NCBI RefSeq assembly: GCF_020085105.1
Contig: NC_058055.1
Span: forward strand, 10,075,822 to 10,139,821
Length of the DNA: 64,000 nucleotides
Reading direction: 5' to 3'
Source: Siniperca chuatsi
Taxonomy: Eukaryota; Chordata; Actinopteri; Centrarchiformes; Sinipercidae
The notes under the pieces were generated by a model. That model saw only the letters and a list, made by a program, of their open reading frames with translations. It did not search any database and was not told the DNA's origin. The stretch's first letter is position 1. Each line of letters begins with the position of its first letter. Shown here one piece after another: positions 1 through 12,500 of the stretch. A program made the position numbers and the translations under genes.

Positions 1-955
1 TAAAACTAATATGAATAGCCAAAGAGGGATAGGGTGGCTGCAGTTTAACTTAGTTCAATTGGAGGTCCTGCATCTTCAAACTGTATTACTCAGAAATCAT
101 TCACTTTACATCTTCACCTCCCTCCATCCATCCATGTCCCTATATTGTCCTTCCTCTGTTGAGTGTGTCGAGTTTTAGATGCGGTTGTAATGTCTGTTGA
201 ATTAGCTTTGTTTGACCATATGCTTATGCTCCATGTTGTCCACTGAGGGGATTAGGATTAATTGTGATTAAGATGCATTAAACTCACAGAACTGCGGGCT
301 TTGGCCAATCAGCACTAATGTGTAAAACTGTGATTGTGGGACACTGAAGGAACTGGAGGACAAAAGGTGACAGGGCTGGAAAAAAGCAAAGTGTGTAGGT
401 CCATTCCAGTTGATTTAGCTGTTGAGGTGGGAAAGAAAATCAATAATGTGCTGAGATGAGAATCCTAAATAACAGTTCAATTATGATGCAGATTGAACAA
501 GCTGGGACTTTTTTTTACCCCATCCCCCTCTCCACCCTTCATGCTGTCCTCTAACAGTTGATAACAGTTCGATTACCTTTGATGGCTGCTGAACTATGAC
601 AAGAGCCTCTTGAGTTGATCAAAATGCACTTCATCAAGATGCCTGCTCTAATGGCTGGTGAGACATTTTCAGACGTTCATAATGTGACAAGGAATAAAAC
701 TTGCTTTAAACCCACAATGCATACATACCTTAAGGTTTATTCATACAGGAGTATAAGTGTGGTGTGTTTGGGAGGCATAAATATATTTATGCATGTTATG
801 TGATGTGTTTCTCCCATTTAAACATTACATTAGTTCAAGTATCATCCATTCTGGAGGGGGTTGGATTAGTGGTGGATCAACTGTCCCCAAACTGGAATCT
901 GGCTCCCATGCAAGGCTTTTTCTGTCTCTCCTACTTCAGCACTTTATCTCTCACA

Positions 956-1010
<55 letters not shown>

Positions 1011-2399
1011 ATTGTGAAGTCAGGAAAAGTGCATGCTGATGCTCGGCGAGGTCATCATGAATTAAATACAGCACACCTCGGTGGCATGAAGAGAAATGAG
1101 GTCAAGAGTGATGGCAAGACACCCCGCCCCCATCCTAAAACCTTAACAGCAGGGTCAAGGGTCACGCTATTGCCCAGACAACAGACCCTGCAGGGAGCAG
1201 ATGCTGGTGTAATAGCAGAGGGGGGAGGAAGGTTAGAGTGGTAGGTGGTCTGACATGTATTTCAATATTTTCAGCTCAGTGATGGTGAAAATCTTGATCC
1301 TACCTCTACTGGGGAGCTAATATCAAAGTCTCTCTCTTACACAAGCATCAGCGCTGCATCCTCACTCCTTTGTGTGCTGTGAAAAGTATCCTTGGAAACT
1401 GTTGTGTCGCAGGCAAAAGCAAACCCACTGATCTTCTACACGAGTGTCTCAAACTAATTCAGCATTGCTGGCTGACATCATTACTACCACTGAGCTGCTT
1501 CACTTTTGTAAGCTCCATGTATTTTCAGACTGAGCATGCCCTGTTTCAAGGTCAGAATGACAACAACTGCTGTGACCATGATAAGATCTACAGAAGACAG
1601 AGAGGTCAGCTGAAATAAAGACTTTCAGGGGAAGTGTGTCTTGAGGACCTGTAGTCCAAGCTAAACAGTGTCAAGGTCACATCAGCATGATGTGTCCTTA
1701 CAGCCAGAGGAGCTCTCTGTAGTGCAGCAGGGCATAATGGGCCATTTTCAATTCCAGTAGCTAATTCTCTCTTTCTGCTCTGCCTTTCACAGCAGCACAG
1801 TTAAACTCCACGCAGCCCCCCCGCATCCCTCTCCCTCTACGCTTTCTGTGGTCAGGTAGAGCTTGTAGGAAGACAGCCCCTATCAGCAGCTCCAGATGAG
1901 CTTGTTGCCATGGGGACAGTCAATGGGCTGGAGAGTGGGGACTTTGGGCCAGACATAAACACTCAGCGTTTAATTTTACCAGCTGGTAGACAGTGGGAGA
2001 AAGACACGGGGGGGTAGAATTCACAAACGAGATGAGCTGCAGGGGGAGAGCGAGGGCCTTTCTGTCCTGAAACAATGCAAACTAGGACTGGTGAAGAGGG
2101 CACGGGGAGAGCAGAGGAGGTGTTGGATCTCCCCATGACGACAGAAATACCAGTGGAGAGGAACAGCACAATATTACAGCATTCTTGGATACTAAAGTAA
2201 TGACGATAAGGTGAAGTGAGGAAACATGATTTTGAATTACATCATGTGCGGCGTCCCACATGTGCGCACTGGATTGGGAGGGGAGGGTGTGTGTGTGCGG
2301 CATTATGTTAGGGAGCTAGAGATGATGTCATTTATAGAAGCACAAAGAGGCTGAGACTGAGTAGTCTGAGTAATGGCAAGCTTAAACCTCCAGAGAAAA
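1..2399. other. Intergenic stretch, no gene recognised
   Basis: No open frame here has recognisable protein similarity or convincing splice sites on either strand. The short ORFs are low-complexity or unsupported. The only clear structure is an (AC)n microsatellite near position 960. The right edge at about 2.4 kb is set by a possible polyadenylation signal for the minus-strand nectin3 gene, so the boundary is approximate. Confidence 0.5.
959..1007. repeat. (AC)n microsatellite
   Basis: About 24 uninterrupted AC dinucleotides. Confidence 0.97.
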
Positions 2400-5300
2400 T
2401 AACTCACAGGTGCAAAGGTGCTTTATTTGAACTAAGGATCTCAAAATGATTGACAAAATAATGCTCCACTGTTGTCACTGACAAATATTTTTTTTCCTGT
2501 CAGAAACTTGCATTTTCTTCTGTATATACAGAAACAAACATGACCACAAGGTGCTTTTCATTGACAATGTTTGACAATGTGAGACTGAAGTTAATTCTTC
2601 ACTCCTTTGAACAACAGTGATTCTACAGAAACCAAAAACCCCTGACAGATACTTGTGACTTAGAGATGATTTAACTCATTTTACATCAATAAACATCATT
2701 CAAGCTTTATCTTTTTGTGTGTGTTTTAATGCCTCTAGGTTCGCAAATATACTGCGTCATTAACTGTCATGGTGACAAGGGCAGAAAAGTGAATATGACA
2801 CTACGGAGTCTAGAACAAAATATAAATCTAAACAAAAAAGGTAACAAAACAGGTTCTTACATCCATAAGTAAACAATAATAAGAACACACTTACATTTCT
2901 TCTTCTAGGTATCTAAGGCACTAGTTGTATTTCTCAACCCAAAGTAAAGGACATTTCTCAAGGTAAAGATATTGATGACTGATCTCTATACAAAATGTCA
3001 CAGTACAAAAGAACTTCATTAATCCAGGTGCAGGGCTGCAAACCGACGAGTCAAGCAAAAATAGTACATTGATTAGTGGAATTTCCGTCTTAGTGCATAG
3101 AGGCAAACACAAGATGGGGGTTAACCTGCTATGCTTCCTGTTATTCTCTGCATTTATGTGAAAGTGACCAGAAAGGCAGAATGTATAGGTGTCAGCAGCA
3201 TGCCTACCCCCAAAAACCTTACTTTTAATTTAACAATCTAAATGAGGTTTTGTAGTTTACAAATCGCCAACTGTACACTTCATTTTGGACACTCCCATTA
3301 AAAGGTTCAGTTCACCCAAATTACAAAGAAACACATAATCTTAGATTTCAGATATGGAAATCGTAAAACCCGGGCACATGAAACCAAAACTTTCTGTATA
3401 CCATTAGTGGTTAGTGGGAGATTATGGTAATATAACTGGAGTGAGCTGAAACTTAAGGTAGTTATTGGAATGGGAAGCTTCTGTTTATGGAGATAAATTA
3501 GCTCTAGTGTACTGCACAGCGGTGGAAACAACAGTTGAAACAACATGAATTGCAGTATAGGGGTCATATTCTCTGCTGGCAAGTTACAGTGGCACATTAT
3601 CAAATCTCACTATGAGAATTGCAGCCTATTCGCTGCACGAAATTCACACCCTGACAAATAATTAGTGAGGGTTCAAATATATATAACTATTTCCCATTTT
3701 GACGACTGTTACTGTAATATTAAAGTGGCCTAAAGCATCTTTTCACTTCTATTTCAGGCTACAAGACCCTGTATACAACAGTGATACATTAAGTCATTTA
3801 TATAAGCTTATAATCAGTTAGCTAGTCAGCAATACTTATGTGAGATACTGTCATAAACATATTTATACATACAAGTTAAACAAATATTTGGCATCTGGCA
3901 GCAATTATCGTATAGGTGACCATACTACTAAAGTTGGCATATATTCACAAACACTGGTGTACATGAAAGAAACAGTTGGATCTCCTCCATGATGTCTGGT
4001 AAATTGATGCATGTGCCAAAATACTTTAGATTTTATCTGTTTGTGTATCTGACCACATACAAACACTAAAATCTATCTTTAAATCTACAATAAGCTTTAT
4101 CTAAGTTTGACACCTGAATTACAGGGGCGCCATAACCCAATGACACTGAGATGTAAAACACCTCCTCAGTTCAATCACAGTACTTGGCATGCCCTGCAAC
4201 GACACAAATTAAAACAGATTTTAATTGTAAATCCAGCCTGAAATCCTTTTTAGAAAAAAATAGCACAGGGTGTGGTATTTTATAGCTACTCAAAGGATAA
4301 TTATGAGTGAGAGATTTAATGATCAGTGCAACAAAATATTGTCTGTCCCCTCTGGCGAGTAAGCAGTATATTTTACTGTGGTAGTAATAATAAATGCTAA
4401 ATTTGAAAAGAACTGGTGAACATGATTAGAGTGTGCAGTTGCACACACGGATAAGTGACAATAAGCCTATTAATGCATCAGATTGTAACTGACACAGTCA
4501 AGTCTTGTTTCTACAGATTACTCAGAGTAGTGAAATTAGTCCATCGGTGGTGGTTTGTGGTAGGGTGTAATGGCTGCACTCCTGTATGATTTCTTTGTGT
4601 AACAAAATACTTTGTTACTAGGAGGCCAGTGTATGGTGTCTGCCATACTGTAGCTTGCTTTAAACAATGCCCTTGCACTCTTGACCTTCCTAGAGCCCTG
4701 GTTTGGTGCCAGAGTGCAAATTATCATCTGGTAGATGGCAGGAGAATGTGTTTGTGGCTAACTGAAGAGGACAACTAACCTGAAACTCTCCCCAAAATCA
4801 ATAAGTCACACAAATGCTAAAAAGATTAAACAGAAGTAACAGATTATTCCAGCTTTTTTTAAAACTTGCAGAATTGTGTAGCACATTTGCATATCAAGGC
4901 TTGACTGTTTGATAAACCCAGTGTTACAGTGGACTTTGCCTCATTCATGCAGGCCTCCCTGCTTGCCCTCTCTCCATCCCTCCCTCCTGGGGATAAAAGA
5001 TGAGCCGAGGACATACAGTAGAAATGCTCTTAAGGTTCCCACTCTAGGACATCAGTTTTAAAAGGACACTGCTAAGACATCAGCTATCAAGTCCTCAAGC
5101 TCACAAGTCTCCCATTATGGCAAGTTACATAAATGGGTAGACATTTTAGTCGAAAACAAATGATGTGGTTGTCCATTATAAAGTTTTGCAAAAGGCAGTG
5201 CAATGCGTTTTATGACCATGATCAGTGTGAAGAGATCATCAGTCATGAAGGAATTCTGATTTCTCAGTGAGATAAATTGTTTTTTTTTTTAAATTAGCCT

Positions 5301-5650
5301 ATATGCCATTGCTGTGTCCTACTGAGTTTTGGAAAAAGGACCTGTGACCATCTGAATTTCATGACTTCCAGCCATGGGTTCCGTACCATTCTTCAATATC
5401 AGCCAATCATATTTCTTTCTTCTTTCTTTTAAACAAATTAGTGTAAGCAATATCTACAAATACAAGTGTCATATAGCCTGAGAAGGCTGATTTTGTAGAA
5501 AACAAACAAAAAATTTATTCTGCGACAACCACGTGGTCTGTAAGCCCCCAGGGCTTCCACTCAACTGAAAGATATTAGTAATGCTAAATACATTGGCAGT
5601 CCACGTAGTAAGGCAGAGACAGCACATACATCATGATCTTTAGTTAGTCT

Positions 5651-5689
<39 letters not shown>

Positions 5690-5924
5690 ACATGCCCACT
5701 TCTGTAGGCATGTAGATGTTGACTGTCAAAGTGGCTGTGCAGTCCACAGTCAGAAACATTACATCTCAAGTGTCGACCAGGACGCTTGAACAAAACAAGG
5801 GAATTACAGAACTGAGATTAGTAGAAGTGTGCATGTGCGTACAGAAGAGAAATAATGAGTCTTCCTAATTTAATAAATGACCTCCGCTGGTCGTATGTCT
5901 GCTCCTGCAGGACCAGGTAGCTTG
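2400..5924 (-). other. Probable 3'UTR of nectin3
   Basis: This AT-rich stretch lies directly downstream of the nectin3 stop codon on the minus strand and holds no recognisable gene. Minus-strand AATAAA motifs (TTTATT on the plus strand) occur at 5514-5519 and at 2422-2427. Using the first gives a 3'UTR of about 0.4 kb, using the second about 3.5 kb. The choice cannot be made from sequence alone. An (AC)n tract lies inside it at 5651-5686. Confidence 0.4.
5651..5686. repeat. (AC)n microsatellite
   Basis: About 18 AC dinucleotides, about 240 bp downstream of the nectin3 stop and probably transcribed in its 3'UTR. Confidence 0.95.
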
Positions 5925-6580
5925 TCAAACGTACCACTCCCTACGTGAGATGACAGACCCGTCTGTGTGAGAGACATAGTCACCCTCGGGCTCACTATCG
6001 TAGCAGTCATCTGACAGGTAGGGGGAGCCATTTCCCTGTGGTTTAGGTGAATGAGGGTATCTGGCACATTTGGCCTGCCGTGGACTAGAATACTGTGTGT
6101 GTTCACGGTGGTGATTCTGCTGATGGCTGTGGTGACTGCTCTCCCTCATTGCCCTAGTGTAGCCATTAGAGGGATACTCCTCTCCGTTGTAGTCACGCTC
6201 ATGTTTGAGCTGGCGGTCTCCCCACTCCTCTCGGTCATGGTCCTGATGGTGGGAGCTGCTGCTGCCAGCTTTGGTAGCGTGGAGCTCATGCTGCCTGGGG
6301 GCTTTCTGAAGGTCATTGGGGCCCAGGTACTGCTTGGTGTAGTAGTTTCCGTGGAAGGTCTGCTGTTTCCGTAGGTAACACACGCCAACCAGACACAGCA
6401 GCAGTAGCAGGAACAAGGCCCCGCCCACAGCCCCACCCACTATGGAACCAAGATTACTCTCAGGTAGGGCTTCAAGTGTGGGGGAGCTGAGAAGGACATG
6501 CCCCTTATCATCCACTAATGTGGAGGAGGCAGAGCCAGTAAGGACAAGAGCAGTAATGGTGGAAGGCATGGTGGGAGGAT
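5925..6580 (-). CDS. nectin3: nectin3 exon 6, stalk, membrane helix and cytoplasmic tail
   Basis: 656 nt ending in TGA at 5927-5925. Encodes a short Thr/Ser-rich stalk, a Gly-rich membrane helix, a basic stop-transfer (YLRKQ) and a tail of about 150 residues with a His/Gln/Ser-rich middle. It ends in the afadin-binding EWYV. The His-rich section is low complexity and is not something I recall in mammalian nectin-3. Confidence 0.93.
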
Positions 6581-9500
6581 CTAATGGAGGGAAGGAGGGT
6601 GAAGGGGAGTAGAGGGTGGAAGGGAGAGATGAACAGACAGAGAAGCAGAGAATGTCAATGCCAACTACATCAGCATTTTACTAAGTAGGGATAGGTTGAC
6701 AAAAACATTGACTAAACTACCACACATACTAAACTACATGCTACAGCTGCCTCAGGTTTGCATTGCCAATTCTTCAGAGCTTGTGGGTGCAGTTATTAAA
6801 CAATTATTCAATTATTAAACAATGATTGGTAAGTAAAACATACAAATCTAAGTTTTGGTGTAATGGGCTGACACAATTGACATATTAGATGATGGCCAAA
6901 TGAGAAAGTTTGTCACGAGCAGGGTCTGAGCAGTGCTTCCATTAAAAGAAAGAGCACAGGAGTGCCCCAGTAGCTCACCTGGTAGAGCGCGTACCATTAT
7001 TGGGTCCTTACCGCAGCGGCTCAGGTTTGAGGGCCCGAGACTTGACCTCTGCTTCATGTCATTCTCTCTCTCTTTTCCCTGCCTTTCCTATCTCTCTCTA
7101 CTGTGACTATCCAATAAAGCAGAGATACTGAAAAAAAATAATCTTAAAAAAAAAAATTAAAATAAAATTAAAATAGACAAAAAAGAGAAAGAGCACCAAA
7201 TTCCTGTTTTTTCTTGTCACTACAAGATAGTAGTGTCAAATATTCTCCCAAAATAAAACCCACTAGTCACAGTAATTACAGATCTGAAATGGCTCAAAGT
7301 ATTCACTACCCCTTTATATCTTCAACCAAAATGTATATGTATTCTTTGATCAAGCAGGCCATGTTATCATCAGTTCAATAATTTAACAATTAACATGAAA
7401 TCTTTACAAATCCTTTATAGAGTGTTGTTCTGTTAGCAATGTTAGCATTTTGTTTCTTGCTAACAAAAACTTATTTGAGTACAGTTTCAGATATGTAAGC
7501 ACTATTTTACTGTCAGTTTTCTTTATTTGGCATGAATACACTTGAAAGACAAGTATATCTCTTGAAATTCTATTGTACTTCTTCTAGCTGCCAGAGACAG
7601 TGCTCTGCACCTGGATATCCAATCATGCACACAAACTTAAAATCAACCAAGTCCCTTGTAACCTAGGTGACATATGCCAATGTTTGCTGTGCGTTTGCTG
7701 TTGGCTTCTCTACTAGTCGAAGGCTACAGTTATTAGACCTACAGAGGCTGCAAACAGCTTTCAGCTTGCTTGGTGGGGAAATCACTAGTCTTCTAGCTTT
7801 AACTGAAGCCTGGTTACAGGTACACAATTCTTGTTCATTTTCTACTGGTAGCTTGGGAGTATTCCCTTGGTGGCATGCCATATTTTAGGATTACTTGGCT
7901 CACTAGGTGACTTTGCTTCACCCAGTTAGTTTTATGTCAATTTGGTTTCATAGTGTGTATTGTAGCAATGGCCAAGGACGTTTTTGAACACCACCTGTAA
8001 CACTTAATGAGTGCAGCATTGTAACAGGTGAGTAATTAATTGCTTGCTTTGTTGGCAGAGGAGCTTTTGGATGTGTAATTAACTCCCTGATTTCTGCAAT
8101 CCCAATTTAATCACAGAAATAATTGTTGGTGACTCAAACCCCTTACACAAGAGTTTCTCAACCTTGTGGTCGGGATCCTGTGGTCACAATATGCAGATGG
8201 AGTCATAGGAGACAACACGGACATATTGGTATGTGTAAGAAAATTGGATTAAAAAGATATCAGCATTTCGATAAATACTCATTGGGTGACCAGAAGACTG
8301 GAAACCCCTGTGCAATCCAGCACACTAGCCATGATTAATATTACCTTTGTGGAAGTCGCAGTTTTATTTGTTGTTGACATTGCATTAACATTTTAACTAC
8401 ATTAAAATGTAGTAATTTTTATCCTTAGCCCTCCTCTACTCATTCCACTACACCCTCTCATTATCTGCAGTGGAGCTTCGGTCACAAACACCTCCTGTGG
8501 CTCCCCCCACCACTCCCACTCTCTTCCTCAACCTTAACTCCCCCATGAGACTCTTCCACACTACTACACAGACATACGCCCTCTGAGCTGAACTTTGTGT
8601 TTCCCTTTTTCCCCCCTTTTCTTTCTCTCTCTGGTTGTTTGTTGGCTTGTTACCTCTTTGTTTTGATTATATCGGATTCCTTCGTGACTCTGTTATCTCT
8701 TCTGTTTTGTCTTTCAACATCATGTTTTGTATTGTTTTACACTTGTATTGTTACCACTTTATTGCACAATAAAAACATTTAAAAAAAAAGTATTTTTTTA
8801 AGCTGAAAAAAAAAAAAATTAAAAAAGCCTCAAAAATGACTAGTGGGTTGAAAGAAAAGTGTGAACTATTTGCAAATGTTGCTGTTAAGTCATAGTGTAG
8901 AGAGCAAATGTGCAACTTACTGAGGTGACTTAATGACCGGACTTTAGTGAGGAACACCAAATGGTATCAGGGGTCTCCCTCAATATCTTGACTATGTTTG
9001 CTGTTACCAATTTTAAAAAGTGCATAACCAAATTATTTTGTATATTGGATGCTTTAATTGAAATGGACACATGCATTTAGCAACCTATTTTGCAAGTATA
9101 ATGATGCCTTTCCACTATTTTACTCTACTTTACTTACCAACATTAGAACAACCTTAAAATAAACTGGATTAGAGGTGATGCCCACAAAACAGAAAAGCCA
9201 AAAGCCATAATCAGAAGGAGCTAAAGTAATGGAAAGAATCTAGAGTCTAAGAGTCTAAAAGCTTTAATAGTGTTGCAAAATTGCTCTTCCACTTTAACCT
9301 CAGTGCCAAGCTAGATGTGAGGAAAAGAAACACACCTGAGAGATGACAAACATGAACCCGAAGGTTTGTAGTCTCTAAGTATATGAATCGGACAACTTCA
9401 TGCAGGGGCAGTGAACTGACATATGTGAGTACACCCACAACAACACACACAACGAACGGGTACAACAACATGTGTAAGCTTGCACACATCCGTACAGGTC

Positions 9501-12500
9501 CTCTCAAAAGGAAAATGAAATATGGATGATAAATAATAAATAGGAGTTGAAAAGAACTAGTTAATGTTTTATGAATCTGGGACATCATCTCACAGTCAGA
9601 CTGCAGGTTTTTGCCTCTTACTGCATGACACATGCAGAAATAAAAGAAACAGAAAGGAAGTGAGAGATGTAAAAGAAAATTATAATCAGAACTTCATTCA
9701 GGAAGAGAGCTTCCACAGACAAGACAGATTTTGTGAAACCAGAGGAACATGCTCATCATACACAGCAGAGAGACATGACATACTTAGATGCCAAGCCAAG
9801 AGGACAGAGCAGAGGCAGTGCACTGTGGTCTTAAGAGGCCTTAAATATTTGCAGCTGTTTGGCCCATGACCTCCCCTTTTCAACATCTGGAGACCTAATG
9901 TTAATCAAGGCTAATCAGCATGCAATTAAGACTAAATCTCAGGGTCAAATATTATCAGTGCCAACACACTGTTCCATGGGTGAATGCTTGACTGTCAGTA
10001 TGTACAGAATGGGCGACAGTGATACAGTGTCACATTTCAGCTTGAAGGACAATGTCATAGGCAGTGATACCCTCTATGACGTGCGTGCACGCACAGTGCT
10101 TCCTCAGGGAAGAGCAGGCAATAGGAGTCAGCTGTGTTCCGATGTGTATACTCCGCTCACCTTGTATGAGAATGCGCACATCCCGACTGCGTAGGTTGAT
10201 GTCATTGGCAACCTCACACCTGTAAACTCCAGAGTCATTCCGCTGGAGGGGACGCAGGAAGAGCAAAGTGCTGTTCATTATTTCCACTCCTTCTGGCATT
10301 TCACTGTCCAATCTATGATGCACAAGAGACGAAAACATTTAGACACACAAAGACACACCTACAGTGACTTGAAGGTTTTGGATGAGTAAAAGATATTTGA
10401 AAATATTTGAAAAGTAAATCTAACATTACTCTTCAGTTGCTTATCTTCTATTTAGCCTTCGGTAATCTGTTTAAAAACTGCATTTTAGGTTTACTTAGCT
10501 GACTCCTCAGCTACAGCTCTGTTTTGGGCAGATCCTGAGCTAAAGGTAAAACAATTAATCTAAAATATTCTTGGGAGCAAATCACCATTGCTTGGCCTGT
10601 CATAAGAGAAAAGGAAAATGTCATACACACAGATACACACACCTGATCCATCTGTAGTGATGAGCCGGTGGGTTTGCATTGGCTTTGCACGTCATTTGAA
10701 CATTTTCCCGACCCACATACCAGTCTCCATCATAGCCCACAACTGAGATATCAGGAGCAACTACAGAGAGAGGGGGGAAAAAAAAGACAAATACTTGAGA
10801 TATCACTACAAACTGGCCAGAAACCTAAAAAACAAGCTTAGAGTAGAAATGCTGGTCAGTCTGTGCAGTTCAACATTGTTTTCTGTGTTTAATCACAACA
10901 AGGTCAGAACCTGGTATACCAAGGTCAATTTTCATATTCTAAAAATATTTCTGTTGTGTTATTGTATTGATAGTTCTGGCAGAGACTCTGTGCTTTACAT
11001 CATGCAAGATGACTGTGTGTGTAGTTTGTGTGCAGCATTATATGGAGTCAGAGGTCAGTCATGGCCTAGAGACATGAGCCTGTATCCTCCAAATATTCAC
11101 TAAGGTGTTTGGTAATTTATAAAATCAAAAACATAGTACAGTGTACAGGGAAGCAAACGATCATGACTTGCATGATGTGATGGTTTTCATAATTTTAAAC
11201 CAAATCATCAACACTATTTCCCAACCGTTTTTGCTGTGCCACATATTGAATGAGCATAAAATCCTTTGGAGTTGCCATCTGTAGGACAGTAAGTCAGACC
11301 AAAGTTAAATGCATCTATCAAACAAAAATGCAGGGAATTTTACCCTTTTCACCAGTCTATTTGCAGCTGGTATGCAGAGACCCATTTGTGCGCCCCCACA
11401 AAGTACAGATGTGTACTCACTCACATCTATGGGGGCTTACTGACTTACATTTTCACTTTTGACAGTGTAGGGGAACACACAGACATGTACTGACATTGAA
11501 AAGCCTAAAGAAATACAGACTTTGAAATAGAAAAATCAAGGAAAAGACCAAGGACAGCCTTTCTTAAACCATAATTAATACCTGTAAGAAGCCTGCGTGG
11601 ATTGTCCTTGATTTCATCATTGTCAATTCAGCTGTTTTCAAAAGTGAATTGTTGTTGAAGTGCTTCAAATAAATCAAGCGTCAACACTGACAAGGCCAAG
11701 CATCGTCAATTCACTGAAGTTGGAAGTCAAATACCTTTACTTTTAAGATTGTCTGCCTGTACTTTCTGCTAAGGGGCAGAAAGGGGAGAAGGGAAATAGC
11801 TGCTATGTTTGTCCCCCTTAAATTGACAGCAGGGAGCCTTTTTTTGGATCCCATTTTATAGTGTAGACACTACTGCACCTTTTAATCTACTCACTTTAGG
11901 CTTGTCAGTTTATTCTGGCCCGATCAGTCTAATAGATTTATCTTTTTGCTGATGATTGTTTTATGGCTGTCTTAAAAAATACCTGATGAAAGTCTTACAG
12001 AAGGACAGAATCAATATTAAACAACTTATTTATTATAAGGCTCTCTTTCAGCTGTTAATATGTTACCCCAAATAGCCACTCATAAAGGCACCCACACTGC
12101 ACATTGAGCTGGTAGGGGATCCTGAAGTCACTCTGCAGAGCCGGGTGGCGGACCACACAGGTGAGTGTGTGGCCCCGGACGTGACGTGTGGGCTGCCAGA
12201 GGTAGCTCACTTGTGTGCTGGTCGTGCCGTTGACTTCGTCAAATAGCTGCACTTCTGACTGGCCAAAAAGGTTGGACTCCCAGGACACCTCGGCAGGGGG
12301 CCGGGCCCGCTCAGCAATGCAGGTGGCCACCACAGTATCATTGCCACCATCGATTAGGGCAGTTGAACCTGCAGACACGTAGACCTTCGGCTCCACTGTG
12401 ATTCAGAGAGTGAGCAAAGATAAGAAAGGAGACAATTGGATTAATTGCATTTCTTTGGTATTGAAAGTTTTATCAATACCCGTTTCCTGTTTCTGCATTC

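Noticed and set aside
764-1039. ORF with a long Thr-His run
   Set aside because: The run is only the translated (AC)n microsatellite.
6051-6374. 107-codon plus-strand hydrophobic ORF
   Set aside because: It is the complement of the nectin3 membrane helix and tail exon.
6961-7035. Possible tRNA gene
   Set aside because: A and B boxes are present, but the sequence continues into a SINE body with A-rich tail and target duplication; it is the SINE head.
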